Below, piece after piece: positions 27,695-36,740 of a stretch of 64,000 nt of DNA. Numbering within the stretch: the first letter of the stretch is position 1; every line of letters begins with the position of its first letter. The position numbers and the translations under genes are program-made. Below the pieces are notes generated by a model. That model was not told the DNA's origin and did not search any database. It saw nothing but the letters and a program-made list of their open reading frames with translations. The stretch comes from JACDAN01 sp963847235 (lineage in GTDB: Bacteria > Actinomycetota > Thermoleophilia > Gaiellales > Gaiellaceae): contig CAWJYU010000005.1 of the NCBI GenBank assembly GCA_963847235.1, positions 62,001 to 126,000 of the forward strand. The letters run 5' to 3'.

Positions 27695-27813
27695 GCGGCC
27701 TCCGAGCCAGGTGGTGGTAGTTCAGGCGCACCCGGCCTCCTCCCCGCTGCGAGCGTAGCGGCGAGAGACGCACACGTGGGAAACGCCTTCGTGCCGGCTT
27801 CGTGCCGACGCGG

Positions 27814-28833
27814 CTAACCGTTGCGGCGGACAAGCTCGAGCGCCTCCTCGCGGGTCGTGATCGTCCCGGCGGCTCGCTCTTCCGCGATCCGCTCGAGCCA
27901 CCGGCCGATCTCCGGGCCGTGAGGAAGCCCGAGCTCGTCGCCGCGGAGCAGCGGCTCGGCGGGCTCGTTCACACGGGCGTCGGCGATCACACGCTCCAGC
28001 TCTTCGTCGCCGCCCGCGAACCGCGCCGCGTCCGTCGCCCACGGCTCGGTCGCGCGGCGAAAGCGGTGGATCGCCCGTGCGGAATGGTCGGGCGGCAGCT
28101 CCGCGCGAAGCAGCTTCCCCGCGTACCGCCGCAGCTCGTTCGACACGGGGAGCTGCCCGAGCCGATCGCCGAAGACCGCGACGAGTCGCATGTCGGGCGT
28201 CGTGTCGCCGAGCGCCTGCAGCCGCTCGAGCGAGCCGCCGAGCGGGGCGAGCAGTCCGAGCGTGTCAAGCCGCTCGAAGCCGGCCGGCCCGAGACGGACG
28301 AGCTCCGCGAGGATCCGCTCACCGGCCGGCTTCGTCACGAGCCCGGCACCGGCCTGGACGAGGCGCTCCGTCTCCGCGTCGAGGCGGAAGCCGAGCTCCT
28401 CCTCGAGGCGGACCGCGCGCAGCAGCCGAAGCGGGTCGTCACGGAAGACTCCCGGCGCGACCGCGCGAAGCGTCCTGCGGTCGAGATCGCCGAGACCGCC
28501 GAACGGATCGAGCGGCTCGCCGCCCTCGAGCGGCCGCGCGATCGCGTTGATCGTGAAGTCCCGGGTCGCGAGGTCCTCGTGGATGCCGTTCGGGAGGGGC
28601 GTGAAGTCGACGGTGCGCCCGTCGTCAAGCGCCACGCGCCAGGCTCCGTGGCGCTCCGAGAGCGGGAACGGCGCGCCTTCCGAGCGCCGCGCGTAGCGAC
28701 GCGCCGCAGGCTCCGGCTCACGGCAGGCGATGTCGAGGTCGACGACGGGCCGGCCGAGCAGCTCGTCCCGGACGGCGCCGCCGACGATCCACGCTTTTTC
28801 GCCCGACAGGATCTCCTGGGCGGCCTCAATCAT
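27814..28833 (-). CDS. CCA tRNA nucleotidyltransferase/poly(A) polymerase family
   Basis: Adds CCA or A to RNA 3' ends. 339 residues. The class II nucleotidyltransferase head is intact: IVGGAVRDELLGRPVVDLDIAC with the GG loop and catalytic DxD, then VDFTPLPNGIHEDLATRDFTINA, GGLGDLDRRTLRAV and FRDDPLRLLRAVRLEEELGF. The C-terminal half has a helical domain but no clear HD motif. Without biochemical data CCA-adding and poly(A) activities are not separable, so no symbol is given. Its ATG overlaps the alr stop by 8 bases; last gene of the operon from 32283. Confidence 0.88.
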   Translation of the reverse strand: MIEAAQEILSGEKAWIVGGAVRDELLGRPVVDLDIACREPEPAARRYARRSEGAPFPLSERHGAWRVALDDGRTVDFTPLPNGIHEDLATRDFTINAIARPLEGGEPLDPFGGLGDLDRRTLRAVAPGVFRDDPLRLLRAVRLEEELGFRLDAETERLVQAGAGLVTKPAGERILAELVRLGPAGFERLDTLGLLAPLGGSLERLQALGDTTPDMRLVAVFGDRLGQLPVSNELRRYAGKLLRAELPPDHSARAIHRFRRATEPWATDAARFAGGDEELERVIADARVNEPAEPLLRGDELGLPHGPEIGRWLERIAEERAAGTITTREEALELVRRNG

Positions 28834-29846
28834 CGAGCACCGTCCTCCGAGCGCGGCTCGGGCCCGACTCGATCCGCGAGACGATCTCGTAATTGATCGT
28901 CTTCGCGACCCGCGCGTGCTCCTCGGCCAGCACGCCGTCGCCGATGAGCGTGACCGGAGTGTCGGCCGGAAGCTGCTGGTCGAGGCGAACCGCGATCGCG
29001 TCCATGGAGACAGTCCCGACGACGGGGCAGCGGCTGCCATCGACCACCACCTCCGCCCCCGTCATGTCGCGCCGGAATCCGTCCGCGTAGCCGACCGGCA
29101 CCACGCCGATCCAGGTGTCCTCGTCCGCGACGAACCGGCGGCCGTAGCCTGCGCTCTCTCCTGCGCGGAGCCGCTTGACCTGCGCGAGCCGGCTCTCCCA
29201 GCGGAGCGCAGGCTCCAGGCCGTCCTCGGACGGGTCTGCCCCGAAGGGCGAGAGCCCGTACAACGCGATCCCGCACCGCGCGGCATCGAAGCGCGATTCC
29301 GGAAGGCGGAGAGCCGCCGCGCTGTTGGCGGCATGGCGCAGCAGGTGCGAGGAGTCCCTCGTCGCCTCCTCGAAGCGAGCGACCTGCTCTCGCGCAAACT
29401 CGAGATCGGTGTCCGCGGTGGCGAGGTGCGTCATCAAGCCGACGACCTCGCCGGTCGGCGCCGGCAGCTCGGAGAGGCCCCACCGACCCATCCCGGTGTC
29501 GAGCTTCAGATGGACGCGGACGCCCTCCGGCACCGGCGGCTCCCAGACCGCAAGCTCGAGGTCGGCTTCCCTCGCGAGCGCGATCTCCCGGCCCGCGGAA
29601 GGGCCCATCACCAGGATCCGCACGCTCGGAAACTCCGGCGCGAAGCTCCAGCCCCTCGGTCACCGTCGCGACGCAGAGGGCACTCGCGCCCTCGCCGAGC
29701 ACGGCTCCGGCGACGTCGACGGCTCCATGGCCGTAGCCGTCCGCCTTGACGACGGCCCACAGAGCCGAGCCGTCGAGGGCCTCGAGCAGCCTGCGGGCGT
29801 TCCGCCGGACGGCGCCCAGGTCGATCGTGATCTCCGACCTATGCAT
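28826..29846 (-). CDS. alr: Alanine racemase (frameshifted in this sequence)
   Basis: Makes D-alanine for peptidoglycan using PLP. The N-terminus MHRSEITIDLGAVRRNARRL with the PLP lysine block LWAVVKADGYGHG runs to EGLELRA; the rest, from VRILVMGPSAG through LKLDTGMGRWG, HAANSAAAL, GIALYGLSPFG and VPVGYADGFRR (catalytic Tyr) to VSRIESGPSRARR, is in another frame. Removing one base from CC at 29635-29636 restores a single frame of normal length. Since alr is normally essential, an assembly error is more likely than a null allele. Overlaps nnr by 8 bases upstream and the CCA gene downstream. Confidence 0.88.
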
Positions 29847-31146
29847 CCAGCACGCGTGGCAGGGCGTCGAGCAGGTCGCCGGCCATCAGGCCCGACCGCC
29901 GCCCCGAGGCCGCGACGGCGTCCGTGTGCACGCGGACCGCGGCTGCCGCCGCGAGCCGCGGCTCCATTCCCTTCGCGAGGAATGCCGCCACGACACCGGT
30001 GAGCACATCGCCCGTCCCTGCCGTTGCAAGCGGTGCCGCGCCGCCGGCCACCAAAGGGCCTTCGCCCGGCGCGCCGACGAGGGTGCCCTCCCCTTTCAGG
30101 ACAACCACGCAGCCAAAGCCGTCCACGGCGCGGCGCAGCGCCTCGAGCCTGTGCGCGTCGACCCAGGACGACTCCTCGCCGAGCAATCGGCCGAGCTCGC
30201 CGGAGTGCGGGGTGAGCACCGTCGGCGCCTCCCGTTCGAACGGCCTCAGCTCACGAAGCCCGTCGGCGTCGATCACCGCGGGCAGGTCGGTGTCCGTCAG
30301 CAGCCGGTGGACGAGATCGTCCCGATCAGCCCCGAGCCCGGGGCCGATCGCGAGAGCTCCTGCCCGCTCGGCCGCCTCCACTGCTTCGTCGAGCGGCCGC
30401 TTGACGGCCTCGCGCAGCCTGGTCTCGATCACCGGCAGCGACTCCGGCGGCGCCGCGACCGCGACGTAGCCGGCGTCGGCGCGAAACGCCGCCTCGGCGG
30501 TGAGGGTGACCGCTCCGGTCATCCCCGGAGACCCTCCGACCACCAGCACCGATCCCGCCGTGTACTTCGTATCTTCTGGCCGGCGGCGCGGGACCAGCCG
30601 GACGATCTCCGACAGCACACGCGCATGCCCGGTCGTCCGGTGCTCGAGTCCGATGTCCGCGACGACGACCTCGCCGGCCTTGAACCGGCCGGGCGCGACC
30701 TCGTGACCCACCTTGCGCCCGTGGAAGGTCACGGTGACCGCCGCCTCGACGGCCTCTCCCGGCACCTCCCCGGTCGAGGCGTCCACCCCGGACGGAATGT
30801 CGACCGCCACGACAGGCCTCCCCGAACCGTTGATCGCCCGGATCTGCGCGGCGGCCTCATCGCGCGGGGGCGGCCGGAAGCCTGTGCCAAAAAGGGCGTC
30901 GATCACAACATCGGCCTCGCCGAGCGCGCGCTCCTCCCAGCCTGCCGCGCGCAGGAGCTCGGCAGCGATCCGTCCATCCCCGCCGTTCGCTCCGCCGCCG
31001 CAGACGGCCGCGAACGACCGCTCGTCCGGAAATCGGCGCAGGACTTCGTCGGCGACCGCCCCACCGGCCCGCCGCATCAGCTCCTCGACGTCGTGCCCTT
31101 CCTCCGCCGCTCGCATCTCGCCGGCGGTGTAGAGCGGTTCAAGCAT
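29839..31146 (-). CDS. nnr: Bifunctional NAD(P)H-hydrate epimerase/dehydratase
   Basis: Repairs hydrated NADH/NADPH. The N-terminal epimerase domain (about 1-200) has VCGGGANGGDGRIAAELL, VIDALFGTG and VDIPSGVDASTG; the C-terminal ADP/ATP-dependent dehydratase domain (about 205-435) has VVGGSPGMTGA, AIGPGLG, LTPHSGELGRLLG and ATAGTGDVLTGVVAAFLAKG. The protein is 435 residues where fused homologues are usually nearer 500. The gap shows in the epimerase part: only about 17 residues separate the GGDG helix from VIDALFG, and the usual NNGGDG reads ANGGDG. Dehydration should work; epimerase activity is less sure. Between acpS and alr with 8-base overlaps. Confidence 0.9.
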   Translation of the reverse strand: MLEPLYTAGEMRAAEEGHDVEELMRRAGGAVADEVLRRFPDERSFAAVCGGGANGGDGRIAAELLRAAGWEERALGEADVVIDALFGTGFRPPPRDEAAAQIRAINGSGRPVVAVDIPSGVDASTGEVPGEAVEAAVTVTFHGRKVGHEVAPGRFKAGEVVVADIGLEHRTTGHARVLSEIVRLVPRRRPEDTKYTAGSVLVVGGSPGMTGAVTLTAEAAFRADAGYVAVAAPPESLPVIETRLREAVKRPLDEAVEAAERAGALAIGPGLGADRDDLVHRLLTDTDLPAVIDADGLRELRPFEREAPTVLTPHSGELGRLLGEESSWVDAHRLEALRRAVDGFGCVVVLKGEGTLVGAPGEGPLVAGGAAPLATAGTGDVLTGVVAAFLAKGMEPRLAAAAAVRVHTDAVAASGRRSGLMAGDLLDALPRVLDA

Positions 31147-31513
31147 CCCGTGGAGCCACCACGCAGACCGCGCTCGCCAGCTCGCGCGAGTGCGACATCG
31201 AGAGGTCGATCGGCCCCGCCTCGACGCGCTCGGCCCACGTCGCGACCCGGCCGGAGAGCGTCACCGACGGCTTCGGCCGCCCGGCGATCTCGATGTCGCG
31301 CCATGCGAACAGCCGCGCGACCCCGAGCCCGAGCGCCTTCCCGACCGCTTCCTTGCCGGCGAACCGGGCCGCGTAATGCTGGGCTGGGTTCTTCCGCGCG
31401 TCGCAGTACGCCTGCTCGGCCGCCGTGAAGCAGCGGTCGCGGAAGCCGCTGTACCGTTCCAGCGCGTCGCGAATCCGCCCGATCTCGATCATGTCGACGC
31501 CGACGCGGGTCAT
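31139..31513 (-). CDS. acpS: Holo-[acyl-carrier-protein] synthase
   Basis: Transfers 4'-phosphopantetheine from CoA to acyl carrier protein. 124 residues, as usual. Both signatures are present: VGVDMIEIGRIRDALERY with the Mg-binding Asp, and HYAARFAGKEAVGKALGLG with the Glu-Lys pair. The ATG at 31513 overlaps the stop of the HAD gene (ATGA), and the end overlaps nnr by 8 bases. The acpS-nnr-alr order is common in bacteria. Confidence 0.94.
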   Translation of the reverse strand: MTRVGVDMIEIGRIRDALERYSGFRDRCFTAAEQAYCDARKNPAQHYAARFAGKEAVGKALGLGVARLFAWRDIEIAGRPKPSVTLSGRVATWAERVEAGPIDLSMSHSRELASAVCVVAPRDA

Positions 31514-32283
31514 GCGCTCTCCAGCCAGTCGGGGAAGTCGGCGATCGACGAGAGGATCGCGTCGGGTCGCACCCTGCCGCGCTCGACCGCGTCGGGCCGG
31601 AACTTGCCCGTTCGGACGAGCGCGGTCTTCAGGCCATGCTTCTGCGCGCCGGCAACGTCGGCTTCGATGTCGTCGCCGACCATCCACGTCATCTCCGGAT
31701 CTGCGTCCAGGGCCTCCAGTGCCGCGGTGAAGTAGGGCGCGCTTGGCTTTCCGACCACGGTTGCCTCCACCTCGGCGGCGTACTCGAGGCCGGCGACGAA
31801 GCAGCCGGAGTCCAGGAGCGGCCCGCGGGAGGTCTGCCACCAGCGGTTCTTGTGCAGGCTGTAGAGCTCGGCACCCGCCTCGAGCTCGGCGAAGGCCCGC
31901 GCGAGGTTCATGTACGAGAAGACGCGGTTCGTCTCCTCGGTCTCGTCGGCCCCGCCCAGGAGCACCGCGTCCGCATCTTCGCCGACGAGCTCGACGTCGC
32001 CGAGATCCTCGAGCACCGCGGGCATGGTCAGCGCGAGCACCCGCTTGCCCGCGAGCGCACTGCCGGCGGCGGCCGCGGTGGTCTGGAGCTCGTCGTCTTC
32101 GAGCTCGAAGCCCATCGACCGCAGTGCATCGACGAGCGAGCGGCGCGACTGGGTGGTGCTGTTGGTGACGAACCGGAGGCGGTGCCCGTACTCGCGCAGC
32201 TGCCGGACGGCGCGCGTGGCGCCGCGGATCGGTTCGCCGGACACGTGAAGGACCCCGTCGATGTCCAGGAGAATGGCGGCCAT
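31510..32283 (-). CDS. HAD-IIA family sugar-phosphatase (NagD-like)
   Basis: Hydrolyses small phosphate esters. 257 residues. Motif I is ILLDIDGVLHV (nucleophile Asp7, acid/base Asp9), motif II VTNSTTQS, motif III in GKPSAPYF, and motif IV WMVGDDIEADVAGAQKHG. The IIA cap sits between II and III. Closest in layout to phospholysine phosphohistidine inorganic pyrophosphate phosphatase/NagD proteins; substrate unknown. First gene of the five-gene operon down to cca. The start codon is fixed by the motif I position and lies 8 bases after TAGACT (32292-32297), overlapping the divergent arfB ATG. Confidence 0.88.
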   Translation of the reverse strand: MAAILLDIDGVLHVSGEPIRGATRAVRQLREYGHRLRFVTNSTTQSRRSLVDALRSMGFELEDDELQTTAAAAGSALAGKRVLALTMPAVLEDLGDVELVGEDADAVLLGGADETEETNRVFSYMNLARAFAELEAGAELYSLHKNRWWQTSRGPLLDSGCFVAGLEYAAEVEATVVGKPSAPYFTAALEALDADPEMTWMVGDDIEADVAGAQKHGLKTALVRTGKFRPDAVERGRVRPDAILSSIADFPDWLESA

Positions 32284-32695
32284 GGACGGCGAGTCTATTC
32301 AGGTGACCAGGACGGTCGCGATCCCCGTGTCGGAGATCGATCTGCGCTTCTCGCGGTCGAGCGGGCCGGGCGGCCAGCACGCGCAGAAGTCGGAAACGCG
32401 GGTCGAGGCGATCTTCGACGTCGAGGCCTCGTCGGGCCTCACGCCGGCGCAGAAGGCGCGCGTCGTCCGCAAGGCCGGCCCGGTGCTCCGGGCGATCGCG
32501 CAGGACGAGCGGAGCCAGCTCCGCAACCGCGAGTTGGCGATCGAGCGCGTGGTCGAATCCCTCCGTGACGCGCTCCGTGTCCCGCGCCGCCGCCGCCCGA
32601 CGAAGCCGACCGCGGCAGCGCGGCAGCGGCGCCTCGAGCAGAAGCGCCGCCGGGGCGAGACGAAACAGCTGCGCCGCCGGCCGAAGGACACGTGA
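32282..32695 (+). CDS. arfB: Peptidyl-tRNA hydrolase ArfB (ribosome rescue)
   Basis: Frees stalled ribosomes on mRNAs without a stop codon. The catalytic loop RSSGPGGQHAQKSETRVEA holds the GGQ motif that hydrolyses peptidyl-tRNA, and the Arg/Lys-rich C-terminal tail (from about residue 100) is the part that enters the empty mRNA channel. 137 residues, as ArfB/YaeJ. There is no codon-recognition domain, so it is not a release factor. Starts at ATG 32282 or GTG 32303; the latter gives a more typical N-terminus and avoids overlap with the divergent HAD start. Coupled to the next SDR gene by a GTGA overlap. Confidence 0.9.
   Translation: MDGESIQVTRTVAIPVSEIDLRFSRSSGPGGQHAQKSETRVEAIFDVEASSGLTPAQKARVVRKAGPVLRAIAQDERSQLRNRELAIERVVESLRDALRVPRRRRPTKPTAAARQRRLEQKRRRGETKQLRRRPKDT
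32292..32297 (-). promoter_or_regulatory. -10 box of the HAD-acpS-nnr-alr-cca operon
   Basis: TAGACT on the minus strand, 8 bases before the HAD ATG. It lies inside the arfB frame if arfB starts at 32282. Confidence 0.4.
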
Positions 32696-33468
32696 GTCGC
32701 TCGTTCGTCGTCACTGGTGGTGGCCGAGGGATAGGACGCGCCCTGGTGGAGCGGCTCCTCGGCGCCGCCGACACGGTCGTCGCCCTCGAGCTGGATCGCG
32801 CTGCCCTCGAATGGACCGAGGACCGGCCGGAGGTCCTGACAATGGTCGGCGATGCGGGCGACGAGGCGGTCGCGGAACAGGCCGCGGATCTGGCGCAGTC
32901 CGCCGGCACGCTTTCCGGCTGGGTCAACAACGCGGCCGTCTTCCGAGACGCGTCGCTGGACTCGGCACCGACTCGCGAGATCCTCGACCTGATCGCGCTG
33001 AACTTCGATCCTGTGCTGGTTGGGTGCGCCACCGCAATCCGTCGCTTTCTCGACGCGGACGCCGGCGGAGCCATCGTCAACGTCTCGTCCCACCAGGCCC
33101 AGCGACCCGTGCCCGGTTCGCTGCCGTACTCGACTGCCAAGGCAGCGGTCGAAGGGCTGACCCGCGCACTGGCGGTGGAGTACGGCCCTCGCGGGATCCG
33201 GGTCAACGCTGTCGCCCTGGGTTCGATTCGGACCGAGCGCTATGACGCCTGGCTCGCCGAGCAGCGTGCATCGGACGCCGAACACATCGAGAGGCAGATG
33301 GCTCTGCTCCACCCGGTCGGCCGCGTTGGGTCACCGGAGGAAGCCGCGGCCGCGGTCGCGTACCTGCTCTCGGACGATGCGAGCTTTATCAACGGAGCCA
33401 TCGTCCCGGTCGACGGCGGCCGCTCGGTGCTTGCCCGCGACCCCGAGGAGCCGCGCTCGTCCTCCTAG
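32692..33468 (+). CDS. Short-chain dehydrogenase/reductase
   Basis: 258-residue classical SDR: VTGGGRGIGRALVERLL cofactor loop, VNNAAVF, SIxNVS-type catalytic Ser in AIVNVSSHQAQRPVPGS, YSTAK with Tyr and Lys, and the end YLLSDDASFINGAIVPVDGG. An Asp-less loop after strand two (VVALELDRAALE) fits NAD preference but is not decisive. Substrate unknown. GTG start overlaps the arfB stop; convergent with glmS (18-base gap). Confidence 0.88.
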   Translation: MSRSFVVTGGGRGIGRALVERLLGAADTVVALELDRAALEWTEDRPEVLTMVGDAGDEAVAEQAADLAQSAGTLSGWVNNAAVFRDASLDSAPTREILDLIALNFDPVLVGCATAIRRFLDADAGGAIVNVSSHQAQRPVPGSLPYSTAKAAVEGLTRALAVEYGPRGIRVNAVALGSIRTERYDAWLAEQRASDAEHIERQMALLHPVGRVGSPEEAAAAVAYLLSDDASFINGAIVPVDGGRSVLARDPEEPRSSS

Positions 33469-33486
33469 ACGCCTCCTCCGAACGGG

Positions 33487-35313
33487 TTATTCGACCGTGA
33501 CGGTCTTGGCGAGGTTCCGCGGCTGGTCGACGTTCAGGCCGCGCAGTCGCGCGATTCGGTACGCGAGCAGCTGCAGGGGCACGACGGCGAGCACCGCCTG
33601 GAGGAAGGACGGCGTGCGCGGGACGTAGATGACGTCGTCCGCGTGATGCTGGATGTCCTCGTTCCCGTCCGTCGCGATCGCGATCACGTGCGCGCCGCGC
33701 GCTCGGGTCTCCTGGATGTTCGAGACGATCTTGTCGTAGACGTGGGTCTTGGTCGCGACGACAACGACGGGCGTCCCCTCCTCGAGCAGCGCGATCGGGC
33801 CGTGCTTCATCTCGCCGGCGGAGTACCCCTCCGTCGGGATGTACGAGATCTCCTTCAGCTTCAGGGCCCCCTCGAGCGCGACGGGAAGCCCGATGTGGCG
33901 GCCGAGGTAGAGGAAGAAGTCCTGCCCGTAGAAGCGCTGGGCGATCTCCTCGATCGGGTGGTCGCCGTCGAGGAACCGGGCAACCTTCGCGGGGAGCGTG
34001 TAGACCTGGTCGACGATGTACGAGACTTCGCTTGGCGGCAGGGTTCCGCGCATCTCGGCCAGCTTCAGGCCGACGAGGTACAGCAGCGCGACCTGCGCGG
34101 TGAACGTCTTGGACGCCGCGACGCCGACCTCGAGCCCGCAGCGCGTGTAGAGCGACGAATCGACCTCGCGCGTGATGTGCGAGCCCATCATGTTCGTGAT
34201 CGCGACGGTGTGGGCGCCCTTCTCGCGGGCCAGCCGCATCGCCCCGACGGTGTCGCGCGTCTCGCCCGACTGCGAGATCCCGATGACCATCGTGTTTTCG
34301 TCGATCACGGGATTCCGGTAGATCCACTCCGAGGCGATGTCCGGCTCGACCGGGATCCTGGCCCACTCCTCGAGCACGTAGCGCCCGACGACGCCCGCGT
34401 GGTACGCGGTGCCGCAGGCGAGGATGACGATGCGCCGGAGGTCGGCCAGCTGCTGCTCGTCCATGCCGAGGCCCTCGAGGACGAGCTTGCCGTGGCGGGT
34501 GCGGTCTCCGATCGTCTCGGCGATCGACTCGGGCTGCTCGTAGATCTCCTTGAGCATGAAGGTCTCGTAGCCGCCCTTCTCGGCGCTCTCGTCGTCCCAG
34601 TCGAGCTCGAGCGGCTCGTGCTCGACGGGCTTTCCGTCGGCGCGGACGAACGCCACCTTTTCTGGCGTGATCGAGACGATGTCGCCGTCGTCGGGGAAGA
34701 CCACGTGGCGCGTCTCGCCGAGGAACGCGGCGGCGTTGGAGGCGAGGAAGTTCTCCTGCTTCCCGAGGCCGACGACGAGCGGTGTCTGGCACCGTGCGCC
34801 CACGAGCAGGCTCGGGTGGTCGCGGTGGATCACGACGAACGTGAAGTGGCCCTCGAGCTCCTCGTAGGTCTTGACGACGGCGTCGGTCAGGTCGCCGTCG
34901 TAATGGCCCTCGATCAGGTGCGAAACCGTCTCGGCGTCAGTCTCCGAGCTGAAGGTGTGACCCTCCGCCTTGAGCCTCTGCTTCAGCTCCCGGTAGTTCT
35001 CCACGATCCCGTTGAGGACGATCGCGAGCTGCCCGTCCTCGCAGGCAGTGAGCGGATGGGCATTGCCCTCGGTGACCGCGCCGTGCGTTGCCCAGCGCGT
35101 GTGGCCGAGGCCGGTGGTCGAGCGCGAACCGTTGTTCGACGCTGCCTGCTTCAGGAACTGGAGGTTCCCGACGGCTCGGACGTACTCGAGGCCGTCGTTC
35201 TCGATGAGTGCGATCCCCGCGGAGTCGTAGCCGCGGTACTCGAGGCGCTCGAGACCCTGGATGAGGAGCGGCTTCGCTGCTCTCGGCCCGACGTATCCGA
35301 TGATTCCGCACAC
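33487..35313 (-). CDS. glmS: Glutamine-fructose-6-phosphate aminotransferase (isomerizing)
   Basis: Forms glucosamine-6-phosphate for peptidoglycan from fructose-6-phosphate and glutamine. 608 residues. The N-terminal glutaminase domain starts with CGIIGYVG (nucleophile Cys after the start Met) and contains RGYDSAGIAL and GHTRWATHG; two SIS domains follow (ACGTAYHAGVVGRYVLEEW, GISQSGETRDT) and the end LAKTVTVE is intact. GTG start with GAAGGAGG ribosome-binding site. Separated from glmM by 94 bases that contain a terminator-like hairpin; no glmS ribozyme fold fits there. Confidence 0.96.
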   Translation of the reverse strand: MCGIIGYVGPRAAKPLLIQGLERLEYRGYDSAGIALIENDGLEYVRAVGNLQFLKQAASNNGSRSTTGLGHTRWATHGAVTEGNAHPLTACEDGQLAIVLNGIVENYRELKQRLKAEGHTFSSETDAETVSHLIEGHYDGDLTDAVVKTYEELEGHFTFVVIHRDHPSLLVGARCQTPLVVGLGKQENFLASNAAAFLGETRHVVFPDDGDIVSITPEKVAFVRADGKPVEHEPLELDWDDESAEKGGYETFMLKEIYEQPESIAETIGDRTRHGKLVLEGLGMDEQQLADLRRIVILACGTAYHAGVVGRYVLEEWARIPVEPDIASEWIYRNPVIDENTMVIGISQSGETRDTVGAMRLAREKGAHTVAITNMMGSHITREVDSSLYTRCGLEVGVAASKTFTAQVALLYLVGLKLAEMRGTLPPSEVSYIVDQVYTLPAKVARFLDGDHPIEEIAQRFYGQDFFLYLGRHIGLPVALEGALKLKEISYIPTEGYSAGEMKHGPIALLEEGTPVVVVATKTHVYDKIVSNIQETRARGAHVIAIATDGNEDIQHHADDVIYVPRTPSFLQAVLAVVPLQLLAYRIARLRGLNVDQPRNLAKTVTVE

Positions 35314-35359
35314 CCGGGACCTCCTTCGTCGCTCTTGGCCGCGTTTCGCTTCCCCCTCG

Positions 35360-35419
35360 AAAACGCACAAGAGCCCGGCTTCCGTGCGACCCCTTCTTTG
35401 CGGTCGGCTAGCCGAGCTC
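35360..35419 (-). terminator. Terminator/attenuator-like hairpin between glmM and glmS
   Basis: On the minus strand a 10-bp stem (one G-U pair) joins 35410-35419 with 35371-35380. It spans an inner GACC/GGTC stem, and is followed by TTGTGCGTTTT. It could end transcription after glmM or reduce read-through into glmS. Confidence 0.4.
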
Positions 35420-36670
35420 TCGACGAACGAGAGCCGAGATCCTAGCACAGAGCGAGGCCGCTTCCTGCTCGTTTTCGGCCTCCGCGAGGATCCTGACCAG
35501 AGGTTCGGTCCCCGATGGGCGAACCAGGACCCGGGCGCCGCCGTCGAGCTCGCGGTTGATCGATTGCACCTCCGCAAGCAGCTCGTCGGGGAGCTCCCGA
35601 ACCTGCACCGGGAGGTTCTCCTTGACCTGCGCGAACCGGGGCATCACGGCCGCTGCTTCGGCGAGGCTGCGCCCTTCGAGGGCGCGGCAGAGAAGGAGTG
35701 CGGCCGCGAGCCCGTCGCCGGTCACGTGGCCGTCGAGGCAGATCAGGTGGCCGGACTGCTCCCCGCCCAGGATCGCGTTCTCTCGCCGCAGCGCCTCGAG
35801 CACGTAGCGGTCGCCGACGTCCGTGGTCACGACACGAATCCCGTTGTCGGCCATCAGCCGGTGGAACCCGAGGTTCGTCATCACTGTGACGACGACTGTG
35901 TCGACCTCGAGGTGGAGCGCAAGGATCGAAAGGATCTGGTCGCCGTCCACCACCTCGCCCGCGGCGTCCACGGCGAGCATGCGATCGCCGTCCCCGTCGA
36001 AGGCCACGCCGAGATCGGCGCCGCTCGAGACCACACGGCGCTGGAGCTCCCGAAGGTCGGTCGCACCGGAGCCGACGTTGATGTTGTTCCCGTCCGGCTT
36101 GTCCGCGAAGGCAGTCACCTCGGCCCCCAGGCGCGCGAACGCGGGCGGCGCGATCCCGGAGTACGCGCCGTTCGCGCAGTCGACCACGATCTGGACGCCG
36201 TCGAGCGGCGAGCCGAACCGGTCGAGGACGTGCTCGACGTAGCTGTCGGCTGCCACGCCGATGCGGTCGATCGCTCCGCGCCGTGGGCCCGACGATTCGT
36301 CCATCAGCGCCTCGATCTCCTCCTCGGCGACGTCGGTGAGCTTCTGGCCCTCGCGGTCGAAGAACTTGAGCCCGTTGTACTCGGGCGGGTTGTGGGACGC
36401 AGAGACGACCGTGCCGAGGTCGAGCGAGAGGAGCGCGACCGCCGGCGTGGGCAGCACCCCGCCGAGAACCGCGTTCCCGCCGACGGATGCGACACCCTCG
36501 GCGAAGGCCTCCTCGAGCATCGGCCCCGAGCCGCGCGTGTCGCGCCCGACGAAGACGCGACCGCCGCCTGACCAGAGCGCTGCCGCGCGGCCGAGCCGCT
36601 CCACGAGCTCGGGCGTCAGAGCCTCCCCGACGATCCCACGAACGCCGTCTGTGCCGAAGTACTTCCGCAC
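35408..36670 (-). CDS. glmM: Phosphoglucosamine mutase
   Basis: Interconverts glucosamine-6-phosphate and glucosamine-1-phosphate, the step after GlmS. 420 residues from GTG 36670 (MRKYFGTDGVRGIVGE). The phosphoserine loop is VVSASHNPPEYNGLKFF, the metal-binding loop DGDGDRMLAVD, the sugar-binding loop GEQSGHLI, and the phosphate loop RPSGTEPLVRI. All four are intact. Lies between rpsI and glmS in one transcription direction. A TAGAAA sequence 7 bases before the GTG could be a weak -10. Confidence 0.95.
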   Translation of the reverse strand: MRKYFGTDGVRGIVGEALTPELVERLGRAAALWSGGGRVFVGRDTRGSGPMLEEAFAEGVASVGGNAVLGGVLPTPAVALLSLDLGTVVSASHNPPEYNGLKFFDREGQKLTDVAEEEIEALMDESSGPRRGAIDRIGVAADSYVEHVLDRFGSPLDGVQIVVDCANGAYSGIAPPAFARLGAEVTAFADKPDGNNINVGSGATDLRELQRRVVSSGADLGVAFDGDGDRMLAVDAAGEVVDGDQILSILALHLEVDTVVVTVMTNLGFHRLMADNGIRVVTTDVGDRYVLEALRRENAILGGEQSGHLICLDGHVTGDGLAAALLLCRALEGRSLAEAAAVMPRFAQVKENLPVQVRELPDELLAEVQSINRELDGGARVLVRPSGTEPLVRILAEAENEQEAASLCARISALVRRELG

Positions 36671-36740
36671 CGCGCGGTTTCTAGCAGGGGAGACGGCGCG
36701 CAGGGACGGACGACGTCGCGAGTAGCGAGCGTGTCTCGGT

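Noticed and set aside
35314..35407. glmS ribozyme
   Set aside because: The gap is shorter than the ribozyme and its conserved core is not seen.
31636..35445. Long plus-strand frames antisense to the HAD and glmS genes
   Set aside because: Mirror frames of well-supported genes with no recognisable domain.
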